Shown piece after piece: positions 23,379 to 25,204 of a stretch of DNA of 25,204 bases (within the stretch, counting starts at the first letter, position 1; the number at the start of each line of letters is the position of its first letter). Made by a program: the position numbers and the translations under genes. This DNA is from Opitutia bacterium (GTDB taxonomy: Bacteria; Verrucomicrobiota; Verrucomicrobiae; Opitutales; UBA953): the NCBI GenBank assembly GCA_004558035.1, contig SFEJ01000033.1:1-25204 (forward strand). Direction: 5' to 3'. Below the pieces are notes generated by a model that saw only the letters and a program-made list of their open reading frames with translations, was not told the DNA's origin and did not search any database.

Positions 23379-23761
23379 CCCCGGTTGCGAATACCGAGGG
23401 GGAACGCCTTCCAGCCCTTTATTCATCACGTTTTGTCAAACAATCAAATATAAGTTTAATCTTCAACGCAAAGAACGCAAAGACTTTGACCGCAAAGTCA
23501 AAGGAAGTTAAAGAAAGTTTTTTGACCACGAATTGACACGAATTTTCACGAATTTCGAGCGGCGTTCCCGTGAAAATCGCGCCACTTTTCCAAAAATCTT
23601 CGCGTCTTGGCGTCTTTGCGGGAAAAATTTCTGCGGGAGGATTTCGAGGAAGCGGCAGGTGAGCGAAGCGTGGAGCCATGCCGCCTCTCCGCTAAATTTC
23701 CGTGCCTTTCCGTGTTTTCCGTGGTCAAAAATTGTGCTTGCACCGGTATTCGCAACCGGGG
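23379..23761. mobile_element. 383-bp element with terminal inverted repeats (element 2), related to element 1
   Basis: CCCCGGTTGCGAATACCG (23379-23396) is the exact reverse complement of 23744-23761. The right arm continues inward with GTGCAAG as in element 1. Comparing the elements gives an arm consensus CCYCGGTTNNNAATACCG + GTGCAAG, in which the NNN differs between elements but is matched within each. Inside are two further complementary pairs: 23465-23484 (ACGCAAAG type) with 23601-23621, and 23518-23555 (GACCACG...CACGAA) with 23694-23732. They interleave rather than nest. The interior looks like the CGCAAAG / CCGTGTTTTCCGTGG repeats I recall as widespread in several phyla. No coding capacity. 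Confidence 0.7.
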
Positions 23762-23767
23762 TAGGAT
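23738..23767 (+). promoter_or_regulatory. Candidate promoter of the adhesin gene
   Basis: TTGCAC (23738-23743), an 18-base spacer and TAGGAT (23762-23767), 39 bases before the ATG at 23807. As with the PEP-CTERM gene, the -35 box and spacer lie in the right arm of an inverted-repeat element. Confidence 0.5.
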
Positions 23768-23806
23768 TACGGAAAAATTCAACGAAAACCAAAACATATT
23801 CACACA

Positions 23807-25204
23807 ATGAAAACATCAAAATTGCTTATCACCTCCCTCCTCGCCGCCGCCGCGATGGGAGCAACTGCTTTCGGCGCGACGCTTTCCGGAACGGCAGACG
23901 GCACGGGAACGGTTTCCGGCGCGACTTTCAATGCCTCGACGAAGACCTATTCCATCACGCTCAATAACGATAATGATAAATCGAATACTATGGGCGCTCT
24001 TTCCATCGCGGGCGATTACACGGTGTATGTCGCGAAAGACGCTTGGTGCATTTTCGATATCGGGTCGGCCGCGAATCTCACGGGCACGGGAACATTGCAG
24101 ATCAACCGCATAAACACGGGCGTTTGGCATTCGCTCACGAAAATCACGAGCGACACTGCTTTTGCGGGAACAATCAAAATCAGCACGACAGGCAACTCAA
24201 CCAATCACACCATTAATCTTTCCGCGTCCGCGGCGAGCGCGACGCTGAATTTGGCAAATTCCGGGATCGCTGCCCGGGTCGCCGCGACGAACGTCTCCCT
24301 CGCGGGGCTTGACGGCGTAGCCGGATCGAAAATCGTTTCTAAGGCGGCATTGGCGAATACAAACGACAATTCCGGGAATAATAGCGCATTTTCCGACGCG
24401 ACCAACGACGGCACGATTCGCACACTGACGCTCGGCGGGGACGGCGTGTATGCGTTCGCGGGATCGGTCGGCACTTCGACGAACGCGAACGGGTTGAATC
24501 TTACGAAATCCGGCACGGGAACGCAGACGCTTTCGGGAACGACTTATCTCGGGAATCTTGAAGTCTCGGGCGGAAATCTTGTGCTTTCGGGAACGGCGAA
24601 CATCAACGGCGCGGTCACCGTTTCCGGCGGCACGCTCGACGTTTCTTCGGGAACGCACACGTTCGGAGGTACGTTCACGACGGGTGAAAATTCTGTCCTC
24701 TCCCTCGGTGCCGTCTCGGCGGCTTCCGCCGCGCTTGCGGTAACAGGCGACGTGACGCTCTCCGCGGGAACGATTTTCGATGTGGATTCGCTCGTCGACG
24801 GCGCGCAGCTCGTCTCTTCCTCGGGAACGCTGACGGTGGCGGGCGCCGCGATGGGCATCGCTAATCTCTACATCGGCGGCTATCTCGCGAATCAGCGCGG
24901 GAACGCAACGTTCTCGGTTTCCAATTCCGGCGTGCTCACGCTCTCTTATAGGGAGGGAGCGAATTATTCCCTCACTTGGAACGGAGGAGATTCCGGCGTG
25001 TGGAAAGCCAACGGCACGGGATGGAGGACGACCGAAACGACGAGTGAAGCCACTTTTCAGCATGGCGATTCCGTGACCTTCGGTGCGGGCACGGAAAACA
25101 ATGTTACGATTGCGGAAAATCTCAAAGTCGGCACGATGACGGTTTCCGCCGCGACGAGCTTCACGGGAACGGGCACGGTTCGCGTTGACGCCGCGAATCT
25201 CACG
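23807..25204 (+). CDS. Beta-strand-repeat surface adhesin, N-terminal part (runs off window)
   Basis: Open from ATG 23807 to the right edge, 466 codons. A signal peptide is clear: MKTSKLLITSLLAAAAMGATAFGA, cleavage near residue 23. The rest is Thr/Ser/Gly/Asn-rich. LTKSGTGTQTLSGTTYLGNLEVSGGNLVLSG fits the autotransporter-associated beta-strand repeat, and SLTWNGGDSGVWKANGTGWR...GDSVTFG fits the W-x-G-G-x-x-x-W module that usually occurs in the same proteins. Such proteins are large exported beta-helices, ending in an autotransporter barrel or a PEP-CTERM tail; which one applies lies outside the window. GC is lower than in housekeeping genes. GGGAACG copies occur repeatedly here as codons for Ser-Gly-Thr (TCG GGA ACG). 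No Shine-Dalgarno site. Confidence 0.85.
   Translation, partial: MKTSKLLITSLLAAAAMGATAFGATLSGTADGTGTVSGATFNASTKTYSITLNNDNDKSNTMGALSIAGDYTVYVAKDAWCIFDIGSAANLTGTGTLQINRINTGVWHSLTKITSDTAFAGTIKISTTGNSTNHTINLSASAASATLNLANSGIAARVAATNVSLAGLDGVAGSKIVSKAALANTNDNSGNNSAFSDATNDGTIRTLTLGGDGVYAFAGSVGTSTNANGLNLTKSGTGTQTLSGTTYLGNLEVSGGNLVLSGTANINGAVTVSGGTLDVSSGTHTFGGTFTTGENSVLSLGAVSAASAALAVTGDVTLSAGTIFDVDSLVDGAQLVSSSGTLTVAGAAMGIANLYIGGYLANQRGNATFSVSNSGVLTLSYREGANYSLTWNGGDSGVWKANGTGWRTTETTSEATFQHGDSVTFGAGTENNVTIAENLKVGTMTVSAATSFTGTGTVRVDAANLT

Larger units (their letters stand above)
23306..23806. other. Intergenic region between nrdG and the adhesin gene
   Basis: This 501-bp gap is mostly taken up by inverted-repeat element 2 (23379-23761). 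Before it, 23306-23378 shows no clear terminator; TTTTTTAAAGG (23358-23368) is the nearest T-run. After it the promoter -10 box and an A-rich, purine-poor leader run to the ATG at 23807. The open frames in the gap are chance translations of the repeat (for example AKTRRF, TTENTERHGN). Confidence 0.6.
1..25204. repeat. Dispersed motif GCGGGAACGC (core GGGAACG), both strands
   Basis: Reading the whole window by eye I find roughly 85-90 copies of GGGAACG or CGTTCCC, about 35 of them as the full decamer GCGGGAACGC or its complement. The base composition predicts only a handful of the 7-mer. Copies lie in coding and non-coding DNA, in several reading frames and both orientations. They are dense in the RHS gene, alr, prmC, the adhesin and the gaps, and sparse in dnaE, sucCD and nrdD. 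Inverted pairs occur at 3432-3447 (a 16-bp palindrome), 4637-4672, 11227-11256, 11299-11329, 15828-15856 and 18475-18506. Counts are manual and approximate. Confidence 0.85.

Noticed and set aside
23419..23819. Several small open frames in element 2 (TTENTERHG, AKTRRF types)
   Set aside because: They are chance frames across an intergenic repeat, lacking start signals and overlapping each other on both strands.

Overview
The window is about 25.2 kb of GC-rich bacterial chromosome and looks like a member of the Verrucomicrobiota, probably of the Opitutae type. This is inferred from a PEP-CTERM surface protein ending in PEP plus a hydrophobic stretch plus RRRRKK, from autotransporter-type beta-strand repeat adhesins, from a TRL-like lipoprotein, and from the style of the intergenic repeats. 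The anaerobic ribonucleotide reductase pair nrdD-nrdG points to anaerobic growth. No rRNA, tRNA, CRISPR array, integrase or transposase gene was found.

Layout. Positions 1-3964 (minus) hold the N-terminal 1321 residues of a large RHS/YD-repeat protein whose C-terminus lies beyond the left edge. Then come slyX (4410-4631), dnaE for replicative DNA polymerase III alpha (4705-8718) and alr for alanine racemase (8755-9897), all on plus. A 260-bp element with terminal inverted repeats (9901-10160) precedes a PEP-CTERM protein gene (10247-11200). Next are a small lipoprotein-like gene, an orphan OppB/DppB-type permease, an SDR oxidoreductase, and sucC-sucD for succinyl-CoA synthetase. A long SLC5/SSS sodium-coupled symporter (16236-18398) converges on prmC (18512-19378, minus) across a bidirectional terminator. 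A TRL-like lipoprotein and an ArsR-type regulator follow on minus. The regulator is divergent from nrdD (20499-22706) and nrdG (22793-23305). A second inverted-repeat element (23379-23761) precedes the start of a large beta-strand-repeat adhesin that runs off the right edge.

The genes are a mixture of housekeeping functions (replication, cell-wall D-alanine, central carbon metabolism, translation termination, anaerobic dNTP synthesis) and three surface or secreted proteins. The two inverted-repeat elements each sit directly upstream of a surface-protein gene and share arm sequence. They could supply or switch promoters.

The most unusual signal is a dispersed non-palindromic motif, core GGGAACG (extended GCGGGAACGC). 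By eye it occurs roughly 85-90 times on the two strands. It is reached through synonymous codon choices in several reading frames. It forms the inverted arms of three rho-independent-type terminators, the arrangement known for DNA uptake sequences in Neisseria and Pasteurellaceae. A recurring CTTGC -35-like box and a near absence of Shine-Dalgarno sequences are further lineage-level features.
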